A stretch of 64,000 nucleotides of DNA. Source: Halobaculum sp. MBLA0147. Its GTDB lineage: Archaea; Halobacteriota; Halobacteria; Halobacteriales; Haloferacaceae. Of this stretch, positions 6,743 through 15,302 are shown in pieces. Under the pieces are notes generated by a model. It ran no database searches, was not told the origin of the DNA, and saw only the letters and a program-made list of their open reading frames with translations. Position numbers and translations under genes: made by a program. Positions within the stretch are counted from its first letter, which is position 1, and every line of letters starts with the position of its first letter. The stretch is taken from positions 2,294,001-2,358,000 of the forward strand of contig NZ_JBGKAD010000001.1 of assembly GCF_041361345.1 (NCBI RefSeq). Direction: 5' to 3'.

Positions 6743-8851
6743 TCACTCCGTCACGCGCTCCGCCACGGCCGCTACGAGGTCGCCGAGTGGCACCTGCTCC
6801 TCGTCGCCGGTCGTCATGTCGCGGACGGTCACCTCGTCGTTCGCCAGGTCTCGTTCCCCGACGATGAGCGTCAGCCTGGCACCGATCCCGTCGGCGTACG
6901 AGAGTTGATCGCCCAACCCGCGGTCGGAGAGGTCCGTCTCGACGACGAGCCCCTCGCGCCGCAGTTCGTCCGCGACGTCGACCGCCTCCGGCTGGACGGA
7001 CTCGGAGACGGGGGCGACGTACGCGTCCGTCCGCGGCTCCTCGGGCGGGAGCTTCCCCTCGCGTTCGAGCAGCTCCCGCGTCGGCGAGTAGCCGAATGCG
7101 AACCCGACCGCCGACACCTCGTGGTCGCCGAACAGCCCGACGAGGTCGTCGTACCGGCCGCCGCCGAACAGTGCGCGGAGTTCCCCCTCCGAGTCGAACG
7201 CCTCGAAGACGAGTCCGGTGTAGTACGCCAACCCACGCACGATCGAGAGATCGAGACGACACTGGTCCGCGACGCCGTAGGCGTCGAGTCGATCGGCCAG
7301 CGACCGCATCCGCTCGACGGCCTCGTGGGTGTCCTCGTCGTCGGGCGCGCGCTCGGCCAACTCCTCGACCGTCTCCAGCAACGGGCCGGAGATGGCCGTG
7401 AGTTCGTCCACGTCCGTCGCCGTCTCGCCGGTGACGCCGACGTTCGCGAGCGCGTCGTGGAACTCCGTCGTCGACAGCTTCTCCTTGTCGTCGACGACCT
7501 GCATCACCTGCGTGGTGTTCTCGACGCCGACGGCCGCCAGCATCGCCTCCAGCAGTCGCCGGTCGTTGAGCAGGAAGTCCACGCGGTCGGCGACGCCGAG
7601 CTTCTCGTAGATCCGGGCCGCACAGGCGACGATCTCCGCGTCCGCCGAGACGGACTCGACCCCGAAGACGTCGATGTCCGTCTGGAAGAACTCCCGGTCG
7701 CGTCCCCGTTGGACGTTCTCGTAGCGCCAGCGCTTGGAGGTGTCGTACCACTTGATCGGCGTCGACAGCTCCTGCCACTTCGCCTGTACCATCCGGGCAC
7801 GTGTGGGGGTCTGCTCGGGCGTGAGCGTCACCTCGCGACCGCCCTTGTCCTCGAAGCTGTACGTCTGGTCGAGCAGTTCCTCGCCGGACTTGACGCGGTA
7901 CAGCTCCGTCCGTTCGAGTGCGGGCGTGTTCACTTCGCGGAAGCCGAACTCCCGCGCCGTCGATTCCACCGTGTCGATGACCTGCCGCCACGAGGCGAAC
8001 TCGTCGGCGTACCGGTCGTAGAAGCCTTTCAGGCTCGTGATCTCTTGCATCGTCGTCTCCTCCGTCGTCTCGAAGACACCGAGTCTGCTGACCGCACCGG
8101 GGACGGGCTCGACGCCGAGGCCGAACGACTCCGCCGTGTTCCCGGAGACGAACATGTAGATCCCCGCGACACCCTCGGGGGCGTCCGCGAGCACCTGCTC
8201 TTCGTCCTCGACGGCGAGCCCCTCGGTCGCCCGGGCGTATCCCTCGTAGGTGTCGATCCGGCCGATCGCGTCGAAGACGCGACCGGCCAACTGCGTGCCC
8301 AGTCGCCGGAACGCCGCCGGGACCAACACGACGCTCGGCTCGTCGGGGACGGTGCCGTCGCGTGCCATCGCGGCCCACTGGACCGGGTCCCCGAGCGCGT
8401 CCACCCGCTCGTAGCCGTACGGGGCCAGTTCGCGCTCGACGGTCGCGGCGAAGCTGTCGCCCAGCGACAGCGTGCGGTCGGCGGTCAACAGCTCCTCCAG
8501 TAGTTCGTCGTCCCCCGCGTAGAAGCGGGTCGCGCCCCCGCGGTAGGCGTCCGCGGGCGACTCGTACCCCTCGATCCGGCGGGTGGTGAGCTCCGCTCGC
8601 TCGAAGACGGGGCGCGGCTTCAGCCGGCCGTAGTCGCGGAAGCCCAACTCCAGTCCGGTGTCGAGACCGGGGGCCGTGAGGTCGTTGACGAACTGGACCT
8701 GGTCGCGGACCGCGTCGAAGCCGACGCCGGTCTTGGCGGCGCGTTTCCCCTTCTCGTCGATCACTTCGCGCAGCCAGGCGGCCTCCAGCGGCTCGCCGTC
8801 GAGTTCACGCCGTAACGCCGTGTAGGCGTTGCGTCCCTTCTCCGGGACCAT
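6743..8851 (-). CDS. hisS: Histidyl-tRNA synthetase with an in-frame N-terminal extension
   Basis: Residues 268-702 form a complete class II histidyl-tRNA synthetase. They start at MQEITSLKGFYDRYAD (an internal ATG at 8050) and show motif 2 (WRYENVQRGRDREFFQTDIDVF), the histidine-specific LAYYTG and a C-terminal anticodon-binding domain with DLSDRGLGDQLSYAD. It charges tRNA-His. The first 267 residues are in the same frame with no stop. They are acidic, without cysteines or TM helices, and I do not recognise them. The product may be a fusion protein, or two proteins if translation also starts at 8050. ATG 8851 is preferred to GTG 8863. The stop lies 17 bp from the IS remnant. Confidence 0.85.
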   Translation of the reverse strand: MVPEKGRNAYTALRRELDGEPLEAAWLREVIDEKGKRAAKTGVGFDAVRDQVQFVNDLTAPGLDTGLELGFRDYGRLKPRPVFERAELTTRRIEGYESPADAYRGGATRFYAGDDELLEELLTADRTLSLGDSFAATVERELAPYGYERVDALGDPVQWAAMARDGTVPDEPSVVLVPAAFRRLGTQLAGRVFDAIGRIDTYEGYARATEGLAVEDEEQVLADAPEGVAGIYMFVSGNTAESFGLGVEPVPGAVSRLGVFETTEETTMQEITSLKGFYDRYADEFASWRQVIDTVESTAREFGFREVNTPALERTELYRVKSGEELLDQTYSFEDKGGREVTLTPEQTPTRARMVQAKWQELSTPIKWYDTSKRWRYENVQRGRDREFFQTDIDVFGVESVSADAEIVACAARIYEKLGVADRVDFLLNDRRLLEAMLAAVGVENTTQVMQVVDDKEKLSTTEFHDALANVGVTGETATDVDELTAISGPLLETVEELAERAPDDEDTHEAVERMRSLADRLDAYGVADQCRLDLSIVRGLAYYTGLVFEAFDSEGELRALFGGGRYDDLVGLFGDHEVSAVGFAFGYSPTRELLEREGKLPPEEPRTDAYVAPVSESVQPEAVDVADELRREGLVVETDLSDRGLGDQLSYADGIGARLTLIVGERDLANDEVTVRDMTTGDEEQVPLGDLVAAVAERVTE

Positions 8852-9076
8852 GAACCCGGTCACCGACCACGAGTGATCACCCCGGGAACGGCCACCGCCG
8901 CACGGGTCGCGGTGTCACCGACCGCGCGCGACTCGGTAGTGGGTCCCATCGTACACTCGTCTGCCGTCGGGCGACGTAAAGCTATGTCGGTCCCGGTGGC
9001 GGTGATCTGTCGCGGTGGGGGGCTCCGCCGAGGCGACCACGACCCGAGACGACCACCGGCACGGAGCCGGAACGGC
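8852..9076. other. Intergenic region between hisS and a surface-protein gene
   Basis: About 225 bp without a gene. It holds a palindrome gtgatcac at 8873-8880 close to the hisS start, and the 3' flank of the next minus-strand gene. No clear TATA element was seen for hisS. Confidence 0.4.
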
Positions 9077-10621
9077 TCACTCCGAGGTGTCCGACCGAAC
9101 CGAGCGGGCGACGGCGGCGGCCACCGAGACGGCTACCACCCCGACGCCGACACCGACGCCGAACCCGTCTGCTCGTGTCCGTGTCGCCGTCTGTGTCTGC
9201 CTCCGTGTCACCGTCGCCGAGGTGGTGGCCGACGAGTCGGCGGTCGACCGCGACGAGGGCCCCGCAGTCGTCTCCGTCGCGTCCCGTCGAGTCGGTGTCT
9301 CCCCGGACGCCGTCGGCGTTCGCGTCCGTGACTCCGTGCCGTCGGGAGAGCCCGAGGGCGACGCCGTCGGAGCGGTCGTCTGGGTCCCGGTCGGCGTCTC
9401 GTCGACACCGAACAGTTCGACGTACTCACGAGTCGTCCCGCCGTCGTCGCGGACACCGTAGACGACCGTGGCGGCGGGGCCGACTCGGACGCCGAGGGGG
9501 CGGACCGATCCCGACTCGGTCGCGACGTGTCGCCGGTCGATCACGGTGCCGTCACCGTTGACGACGGCGAGTGCGTACTCGGTGACGAACTCCGTGTCCG
9601 TCGCGCCGCCGGTCGCCAGCAGGAGTGTTCGATCCGCCCCAGTCCGGTCTGTCCCGGTCCGAGTCTCCCCGATCGGATCTCTCCTCGTCTCGACGGCGTC
9701 GATCACGGTCGCGCCGGAGCCGGACAGCGACGGGAACGAGACGTTCCTCGCGTCGGTCGTCACCCCGTCCACGACGGTGACGAGTCGCCCGTCGGCACCG
9801 ACCACCTGGACACCGTCGGGCGTCGTTCTCCCCCCGACCGCCGACGCGACGGCGTCGGCGGCGTCCGCGCGGCGTCGCTCCGTTCCGTCGTACCCGTACG
9901 CCGCCGTCCAGACGGCTCGACCGCCCGAGCGGTCGCCCGCGGTGACGATCTCGTCGTCGCGGTGCGCGAGGAGACACGGCACGTGGTCGTCTCCGACCGC
10001 CCGGTGCCACCGGAACGTCCCGTCTCCGTCCCACCGCCACACGTCGGTCAGGAGACCACTCGGGAGCGTTCCGAGCGTGAGGATGGTGACACCACCGGCG
10101 TGGGATCGAGCCGTCGCTTGCACCGGGCGCGGCCCCGCGTCGGTGCTCGCCGCCCACGCGACGGAGAGGTCTCGCCGCAGTCGGAGCGCCCAGTTCCCCG
10201 CGGAGACGACGTAGCCGTCCCCGACGGCGACGACGGCGGGATGCACAGTCCGGTCGGTCAACGCGGTGTCGTCGATCCGGTCGGACAGGTCGACGGCGCG
10301 ACGACGCACCACACGCCCGTCGACGCGACGACGTGTCACAGTCAGCGTCGTCGTCTCTCCGGTGAGTTCTCGTACGGTGACTAGCGTCGCTCCGTCGACC
10401 GCCGCCGACACGACACGTCTCGGCGCATCCGCCGTGTCACGCTCGTCGACGGCGGCGGTACCCGTCGAGGCCCCACCGGCGGGTGTGGTCTCCCGGCCAC
10501 TCGCTCGGTCCCGTGTCGCGGTCACGACGCTCGCGAGCGTCGCCGACGATCCCACGGCACCGATCTGCGTGAGGAACGACCGTCTGCCCGTCGAGCGCGT
10601 CGCCGAACGTCCGTCGGTCAC
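9077..10621 (-). CDS. Tat-exported, C-terminally anchored surface protein
   Basis: This 514-residue protein starts with a twin-arginine signal (GRRSFLTQIGAVG, residues 13-25) and ends with a Thr/Ser-rich stalk (about residues 405-480). A C-terminal hydrophobic helix (GFGVGVGVGVVAVSVAAAVA) and a short basic tail follow. The folded part between is beta-rich with repeated VVAVGDGYVVSAGN and GDRSGG-like stretches, which would suit a beta-propeller. The likely role is a cell-surface protein; no enzymatic motif is seen. The GTG start at 10621 is supported by a TATA-like aaaaattagata about 30 bp upstream (10650-10661). Confidence 0.75.
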   Translation of the reverse strand: MTDGRSATRSTGRRSFLTQIGAVGSSATLASVVTATRDRASGRETTPAGGASTGTAAVDERDTADAPRRVVSAAVDGATLVTVRELTGETTTLTVTRRRVDGRVVRRRAVDLSDRIDDTALTDRTVHPAVVAVGDGYVVSAGNWALRLRRDLSVAWAASTDAGPRPVQATARSHAGGVTILTLGTLPSGLLTDVWRWDGDGTFRWHRAVGDDHVPCLLAHRDDEIVTAGDRSGGRAVWTAAYGYDGTERRRADAADAVASAVGGRTTPDGVQVVGADGRLVTVVDGVTTDARNVSFPSLSGSGATVIDAVETRRDPIGETRTGTDRTGADRTLLLATGGATDTEFVTEYALAVVNGDGTVIDRRHVATESGSVRPLGVRVGPAATVVYGVRDDGGTTREYVELFGVDETPTGTQTTAPTASPSGSPDGTESRTRTPTASGETPTRRDATETTAGPSSRSTADSSATTSATVTRRQTQTATRTRADGFGVGVGVGVVAVSVAAAVARSVRSDTSE

Positions 10622-10742
10622 GTCCCGTTCGGTGTCTGCCGACGGTATCTAATTTTTCCGTTCGACTCGTCTCCGACGCCTCTCGGGTCGACTCTCCTCC
10701 CTGGCCGCGCCGTTTTTGCCCGCCCACGCCCAACGGCGGTCC

Positions 10743-11297
10743 GTGACGACACCACAGGGGGGTGCCGGAGCGGACGCGCCCGCGCCGGACGGGGTACGGA
10801 TCCGCGAGGCGCGTCAGGCGGACCTGCTGTCCGTCTACCGGATCGAGAAGACGGTGTTCCCGCAGCCGTGGCCGTACGCCGCCTTCGAGCGGTTGCTCGA
10901 CGCGCCGGCGTTCCTCGTCGCCGAGCGGACCACGGACGAGCCGACGGTCGACCCCGCGGCCGCCGACCACGAGGACGGCAGCGGGGTCGTCGGCTACGTC
11001 GTCGGCGACGCCACGCCGAACCACGGGCGCGACATCGGCCACGTGAAAGACATCGCCGTCCGCCCGGACGCACAGGGGGACGGCGTCGGGCGCCGGCTGC
11101 TCCGGCGCTCGCTGCACCACCTCGCGAGCCGTGGGGCCAGCGTCGTGCGCCTGGAGGTCCGAGCCGGCAACGAGCGCGCCCAGCGGCTCTACAGCTCCGA
11201 GGGGTTCGAGGCGGTCCGGAAGGAGCCGCGGTACTACGACGACGGCGAGGCCGCCTACGTGATGGCGCTGGAGTTGGGCGAGTGGATTCGTGGGTAG
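10743..11297 (+). CDS. rimI: RimI-type protein N-alpha-acetyltransferase
   Basis: This 184-residue GNAT protein acetylates N-termini of proteins from acetyl-CoA. It resembles RimI: IREARQADLLSVYRIEKTVFPQPWP near the N-terminus, the acetyl-CoA loop VRPDAQGDGVGRRLL, and NERAQRLYSSEGFEAV with the conserved Asn and Tyr. An acidic insertion (about residues 55-72) lies between the first strands. The GTG at 10743 is chosen because a TATA-like gccgtttttgcc is centred about 28 bp upstream and the alternative upstream codon is a TTG inside that element. Confidence 0.88.
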   Translation: MTTPQGGAGADAPAPDGVRIREARQADLLSVYRIEKTVFPQPWPYAAFERLLDAPAFLVAERTTDEPTVDPAAADHEDGSGVVGYVVGDATPNHGRDIGHVKDIAVRPDAQGDGVGRRLLRRSLHHLASRGASVVRLEVRAGNERAQRLYSSEGFEAVRKEPRYYDDGEAAYVMALELGEWIRG

Positions 11298-11414
11298 TTC
11301 GGTCGGCTCTCGTCTGCAGGTACAGTCGGGTCTCGTCCGCGGATAGTCCCGTCGGGTCTCGCCCGTGACACCCTCGACAGGTTCGAGAGCGACAGGTCTG
11401 AGGACGCCAGCACC

Positions 11415-11430
11415 GTTTCCCGTGGGAAAC
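11415..11430. promoter_or_regulatory. Perfect 16-bp palindrome before an HTH gene (putative operator)
   Basis: GTTTCCC at 11415-11421 and GGGAAAC at 11424-11430 are exact inverted repeats around GT. The palindrome lies 38 bp before the chosen start of the HTH gene. A direct repeat tcgcgtac follows at about 11447 and 11458. Autoregulation by the downstream regulator is the simplest reading. Confidence 0.5.
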
Positions 11431-11467
11431 AACTATGCCCCTACAGTCGCGTACAATCGCGTACACG

Positions 11468-11860
11468 ATGCCCGTCCGGATGGACACTCACCAACCCGAG
11501 ATCGACCTCACACCGGGGACGACGAAGTCCGAGATCGTCTGTCTGCTGTACGAGAACCGTGGTCTCGGCTACCGGCCGTCGGAGGTCCGTGACGCGCTCG
11601 AGATCCCCGACGGGACCGCGACGACGACACTCTCGCGACTGGTCGACGAGGGCTACGTCGGGAAGACCGCGGACGGGCTCTACTACGCGTTGGACGAACG
11701 TGACGACCTCGGACGGTACGCCGCCGCACGCGACCAGACCGAGCGACTGTTCCGGAGCAGAGACGCGGACGCAGCGGCGACACCGGACGTAGAGAGCGTG
11801 GTGTCCGACGCGGAACTCGACGAACTGACGGCTGCGGCCGAAGACGAGTTCGACTCGTGA
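11468..11860 (+). CDS. Small winged-helix (MarR/TrmB-like) regulator
   Basis: A 130-residue protein with one N-terminal winged helix: TPGTTKSEIVCLLYENRGLGYRPSEVRDALEIP as helices 1-2, a recognition helix TATTTLSRLVDEG, and the wing YVGKTADGLYYAL. An acidic C-terminal tail follows. It should bind DNA as a dimer; the ligand is unknown. The start is uncertain among ATG 11468, ATG 11480 and upstream codons. A palindrome and direct repeats upstream suggest autoregulation. No partner toxin gene adjoins it. Confidence 0.75.
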   Translation: MPVRMDTHQPEIDLTPGTTKSEIVCLLYENRGLGYRPSEVRDALEIPDGTATTTLSRLVDEGYVGKTADGLYYALDERDDLGRYAAARDQTERLFRSRDADAAATPDVESVVSDAELDELTAAAEDEFDS

Positions 11861-11954
11861 GCCGGAAGTTCGAGGCGAGTGTCCGACTACGATAGGGTCG
11901 TCTCGTCCTCACCAGACCGACAGTTCTACCCACACACACCACCCACGACGGCGT

Positions 11955-12515
11955 ATGGGATACGCGTGTCCGGTGTGTGAGGCGCCACAGCGGGACGGCG
12001 AACACCTCGCGAACCACCTCGCGTTCACGGCGCTGTTGCGCGGCGGGGACCACGAGGCGTGGCTCGACGAGCACGTCCCGTCGTGGGAGGACGGCGACCC
12101 GGACGAACTCGCCGAGACGGTCACGGACCACGCGGCGGCGGCGGAGTACGACGAGGTGTTCGAGGACACGACCGAGGACCACGCCGAACACGTCGGCGGT
12201 CACGACCACCAGCACCAGCACGGACACGGCCCGGCACAGGGTCACGGGGGCGGCGCAGGCGCGGGCGCGGGCGGTGCCGGCGGCGCGCGCCCGACCCCGA
12301 GCGGTCGCGGCTACGACGGCTCCGCGGACCAGGCGGCCGTCGACGGCGTCGTCGCGGAGGCGCGCCGGCTCACGGCCGAGATGTACGGCGTCGACCCCGA
12401 CGAGGTCGCGGAGCCCGCCACAGACGAGGAGAACCCGAGCGACGAGAGCGGCGGCGACGACGCCGACTCCGGTGACGCAGACACCGACGACGCCGACGAC
12501 GCCGACGAGGCGTGA
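11955..12515 (+). CDS. Haloarchaeal zinc-ribbon-like protein (DUF5810-type)
   Basis: A 186-residue protein starting GYACPVCEAPQRDGEHLANHLAFTAL, a CxxC plus HxxxH arrangement likely to bind zinc. I recall this N-terminus from the haloarchaeal family DUF5810. A His/Gly-rich middle (HDHQHQHGHGPAQGHGGGAG, about residues 82-105) is followed by a short helical segment (VDGVVAEARRLTAEMYGVDPDEV). The tail is a very acidic Asp/Ser-rich low-complexity sequence. The function is unknown. Confidence 0.75.
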   Translation: MGYACPVCEAPQRDGEHLANHLAFTALLRGGDHEAWLDEHVPSWEDGDPDELAETVTDHAAAAEYDEVFEDTTEDHAEHVGGHDHQHQHGHGPAQGHGGGAGAGAGGAGGARPTPSGRGYDGSADQAAVDGVVAEARRLTAEMYGVDPDEVAEPATDEENPSDESGGDDADSGDADTDDADDADEA

Positions 12516-12549
12516 CGAGTCGGAGCGCGAGCCTGCGACAGTTCTCGGA

Positions 12550-13713
12550 TCAGTGCGTGTCGGGAGCGATCCCGCCGTCGTGGCGCGAGACGAGGTAGCA
12601 GACGAACGACGAGAGCCAGTGCGCACCGGCGTAGTCGTCGGTGAACGCCTCGCGGACGCCCGCCGCAGCGTGGTCGCGCGCGACCGAGCGGAGTCGCTCT
12701 ATGGGCCAGGTCGTCGGCGCGTCTGCGTCGCCGCCGGTGCCGCTGCTGCCCGTACCTGCGCTGGGCGCCTCGCCGGGCGCCTCCTCGACCGCGGCGAGCG
12801 TGTCCGCCACGCCGGCGAGACACCACGCCCTGGTGAGGTTCAACCCGACGAAGTGAGTCGCCAGTCCGTCGTCGTCCGTCTCCGAGGTGTCGCTGCCTAC
12901 CGGCTCCGGGAGGGTCGCGACCGGCTCGCTCGCGAGCGTCGGGAGGAAGTCGTCGAGCCACCCCGCGAACGCCGGCGGGTCGAGGACGCGCCGGAGGAGA
13001 TCCGCCTCCGTCAGCGTCGGGGAGACGAAGTCCCACCCGAGCGGCTCGTACGCGAGCGGTGCGTCCGTGTCCCCGCGGTACCACTCCAGTGCGGTCGCCC
13101 GACACCGCTCGGCGAGTGACTCGTCGCCGACGACGCGGGCGTAGTCCAGCGCCGCCGCGACGGCGAACGCCGAGTTGCCGTGCGTGCCGACGCGGAACGG
13201 CCGGTCGGCGGTCGCGAGCCAGTCGGCGGTGTGGTCGGCGACCCACGTCTCCAGCGGGGCGAGGGTATCCCGCCACGCGTCTGCCCGTGGGTCGTCCCAC
13301 AGCGCGAGCTCGGCAGCGAGGCGTAACAGCCACGCCCAGCCGTACGGCCGCTCGAACGACGGGTTCGCGTCGAGGTGTGCCACCTCCGCGGCGACACCCT
13401 CGTCGTCGAGTCGCTCGTCGACCGTCGCGACGATCTCCCCGGCGTCCGGGTGGTCGAACAGCCGCAGCGAGCGCACGAGACACCAGTGGCTGTGGACCGC
13501 CGAGTGCCAGTCGTAACAGCCGAAGAACACCGGGTGCTGGTCGCTCGGACGTGGCGGGCCCTCGGGTCCCTCCACGGCTCCGGCGTGGTGTGGGTACTCC
13601 GTGTCGACACTGTCCAGTGGGTGCGCGGTCACCGCCGCCGCCGCGGCCGCGTCGAGTCGGTCGGTCGTGCCGGCGAGCAGGGTCGCCGGATCGAGGTCCG
13701 AGAACGTCGTCAC
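12550..13713 (-). CDS. DUF2891 family protein
   Basis: A 387-residue protein with the hallmark sequence of DUF2891: QHPVFFGCYDWHSAVHSHWCLVR, then RPYGWAWLLRLAAEL, RVGTHGNSAFA and LNLTRAWCL. The repeated helical pairs and conserved Trp/His residues suggest an alpha/alpha toroid like glycoside hydrolases, but no activity is established. A Gly/Ser-rich linker (about residues 325-345) lies near the C-terminus. Translation most likely starts at GTG 13713; no ATG is available at this position. Confidence 0.85.
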   Translation of the reverse strand: MTTFSDLDPATLLAGTTDRLDAAAAAAVTAHPLDSVDTEYPHHAGAVEGPEGPPRPSDQHPVFFGCYDWHSAVHSHWCLVRSLRLFDHPDAGEIVATVDERLDDEGVAAEVAHLDANPSFERPYGWAWLLRLAAELALWDDPRADAWRDTLAPLETWVADHTADWLATADRPFRVGTHGNSAFAVAAALDYARVVGDESLAERCRATALEWYRGDTDAPLAYEPLGWDFVSPTLTEADLLRRVLDPPAFAGWLDDFLPTLASEPVATLPEPVGSDTSETDDDGLATHFVGLNLTRAWCLAGVADTLAAVEEAPGEAPSAGTGSSGTGGDADAPTTWPIERLRSVARDHAAAGVREAFTDDYAGAHWLSSFVCYLVSRHDGGIAPDTH

Positions 13714-13900
13714 ACCCGGGTGCCCGCGGCGGTGCCACTTGGTCGTTCGGGACCTCCGTGACGGGTGCACACGTCGGCGGGCTGGGACGCCGGCGGTGGC
13801 GTCCGACCGGCCGGGAAGACGGCTCCAGGCTCCGGGTTCGCTCGGATCTGGCCCACCGTGGAACCGACGCGCACAAAGCCCGCGACGCCCAACGACGGCC

Positions 13901-14341
13901 GTGTACACCGGACGCACCGAGCAGCCGTGCTGTCTGTGTGACGACCGCGACACCGCCCACCGGATCGAGGTGCCGCCCCGCGCGATCCAACTGATGGAGA
14001 ACGGCGACCCCATCGCGTGGCGGGACGTGGTCGGGGCCGTCACGCTGGAGTTCTGTGAGTCCGACTGGGAGGTCGTCTGTGACCTCGTGTTGGAGACCGG
14101 GATGTCGCCGCTGTCGCGGTGTAACGCCGCCCGCGCCTCCTTCGACCTCCGCGAGGACTTCGAGGCGCTGTTGAACGACACGCGCGGGGAACCGGACCAG
14201 ACGGACCTCGAAGAACGGATGCTGGCGGCGGCCGCCGACACCGTCGCCGCCGTCGACGACCCGATGACGGAGGACCGCGACCTCGTCGAGGCGCGCGTCG
14301 TCCAGTTGTCGCTGCGGGAGTTGGGTGTCGCCGAGGCGTGA
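13901..14341 (+). CDS. Conserved haloarchaeal protein with a CxxC-like N-terminus
   Basis: A 146-residue protein of unrecognised family. The N-terminal QPCCLCDDRDTAHRI could bind metal; the rest is acidic and helical, with FCESDWEVVCDLVLETG in the middle. The GTG start at 13901 is chosen because the upstream frame is only the shadow of the DUF2891 gene and a weak TATA-like cacaaag lies about 30 bp upstream. It ends 10 bp before the stop of the convergent small HTH gene. Confidence 0.65.
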   Translation: MYTGRTEQPCCLCDDRDTAHRIEVPPRAIQLMENGDPIAWRDVVGAVTLEFCESDWEVVCDLVLETGMSPLSRCNAARASFDLREDFEALLNDTRGEPDQTDLEERMLAAAADTVAAVDDPMTEDRDLVEARVVQLSLRELGVAEA

Positions 14342-14351
14342 GGGGAATCGT

Positions 14352-14621
14352 TCAGTAGAACCAGACGTACTCGTCGTCCTCGTCGAACCGTTCGAGGAAC
14401 CGTTTCCCGTCCTGTACGCTCCGCAGCGTCACAGTTCCCCGACCCTTCTCGCGGACGAGTCCGACGGCGATCAGGTCGTCGATGGCCTCGTCGAGTACGT
14501 CGCCTTCGTATCCACTACACCACCCACGGAGCGTCTGCCGCTGGACGTGTCGGGACCCGGCCACGGGTTCCCGGACCATCTTCGAGACGATCTCCAAGTG
14601 AACGTCTCGCCACTCGTTCAT
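14352..14621 (-). CDS. Small winged-helix protein
   Basis: An 89-residue protein predicted to be almost entirely one winged helix: a first helix VHLEIVSKMV, a turn-helix segment SRHVQRQTLRGWCSGYEGDVLDEAIDDLIAVGLV, and a wing REKGRGTVTLR. It then ends FDEDDEYVWFY. An AT-rich element (acttttact, about 14648-14656) lies 30 bp upstream of the ATG. It is divergent from the HTH gene at 14836, across a region with overlapping palindromes. Confidence 0.65.
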   Translation of the reverse strand: MNEWRDVHLEIVSKMVREPVAGSRHVQRQTLRGWCSGYEGDVLDEAIDDLIAVGLVREKGRGTVTLRSVQDGKRFLERFDEDDEYVWFY

Positions 14622-14729
14622 TTACTCCTGACTGGAAAACCTGGCAGTAAAAGTGTATCGAGAAGGCACTGCCATACAATTGACAAAGTGAATGAAGATG
14701 CTGTGGTGACACTGAAGTGTGCCACAATG

Positions 14730-14770
14730 TTTTAGTATTGCACGGTAGTTACGTACGCACTACCGTACGT
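14730..14770. promoter_or_regulatory. Promoter with two overlapping palindromes (putative operator)
   Basis: Two exact inverted repeats interlock. ACGTACG 14751-14757 pairs with CGTACGT 14764-14770, and ACGGTAGT 14742-14749 pairs with ACTACCGT 14759-14766. A TATA-like ttttagtatt (14730-14739) lies immediately upstream. The two alternative structures share bases, so they would be mutually exclusive as hairpins and could represent two half-overlapping protein sites. The next gene on the plus strand starts at 14836. Confidence 0.55.
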
Positions 14771-14835
14771 ACGGGATCAGCGACTACGAGTGGAGTCGGC
14801 GTAGCAAGACCGACGCCACGGAGAACACGACCACT

Positions 14836-15240
14836 ATGACTGTGTCACAAGCTACCGACGCCGAGGAGAACTACGCAGAACGAGCAGCGCTGACGACGTT
14901 GTTCGGGAACGGACCACGGGTGAAGATTCTCGCAGTGTTGCTCGCACAGGGGCGCGACGCCAACGCGACGACCATCGCGGACGTAGGTGGCATGAGTCGA
15001 AGTTCCGTCTACCGGCACATCGACACGCTGATCGACCTCGGTGTCGTCGAGCAGACGAGAGAGGTCAGCGGGAGCCCGTTGTACCAGATCGACCGCGAGA
15101 GCCCCGTCGCAGAGCGACTGGCACAGTTGGAGTACGAACTCGTCGACGTAGTCGCCGACGAGGGCGCCGAGTCGGACACGACGACAAATCCGGAAGACAC
15201 CGACGGGACACTCGAGTTCCCGGAGTCGCCGCCGTCGTAG
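14836..15240 (+). CDS. Winged-helix transcription regulator
   Basis: A 134-residue protein. Residues 15-75 form a winged helix: ALTTLFGNGPRVKILAVLLAQ, TTIADVGGMSRSSVYRHIDTLIDLGVV as the helix-turn-helix, and EQTREVSGSPLYQI as the wing. A helix likely for dimerisation (VAERLAQLEYELVDVV) and an acidic tail follow. It resembles haloarchaeal repressors of the ArsR/phage-repressor type. The palindromes at 14742-14770 are its most plausible operator. Confidence 0.75.
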   Translation: MTVSQATDAEENYAERAALTTLFGNGPRVKILAVLLAQGRDANATTIADVGGMSRSSVYRHIDTLIDLGVVEQTREVSGSPLYQIDRESPVAERLAQLEYELVDVVADEGAESDTTTNPEDTDGTLEFPESPPS

Positions 15241-15302
15241 ACACGGTCCCGTCGTCCGAGACCGACGGATTGAGGTAGGTTTTGCGAGAAGAGGGGACAA
15301 GG

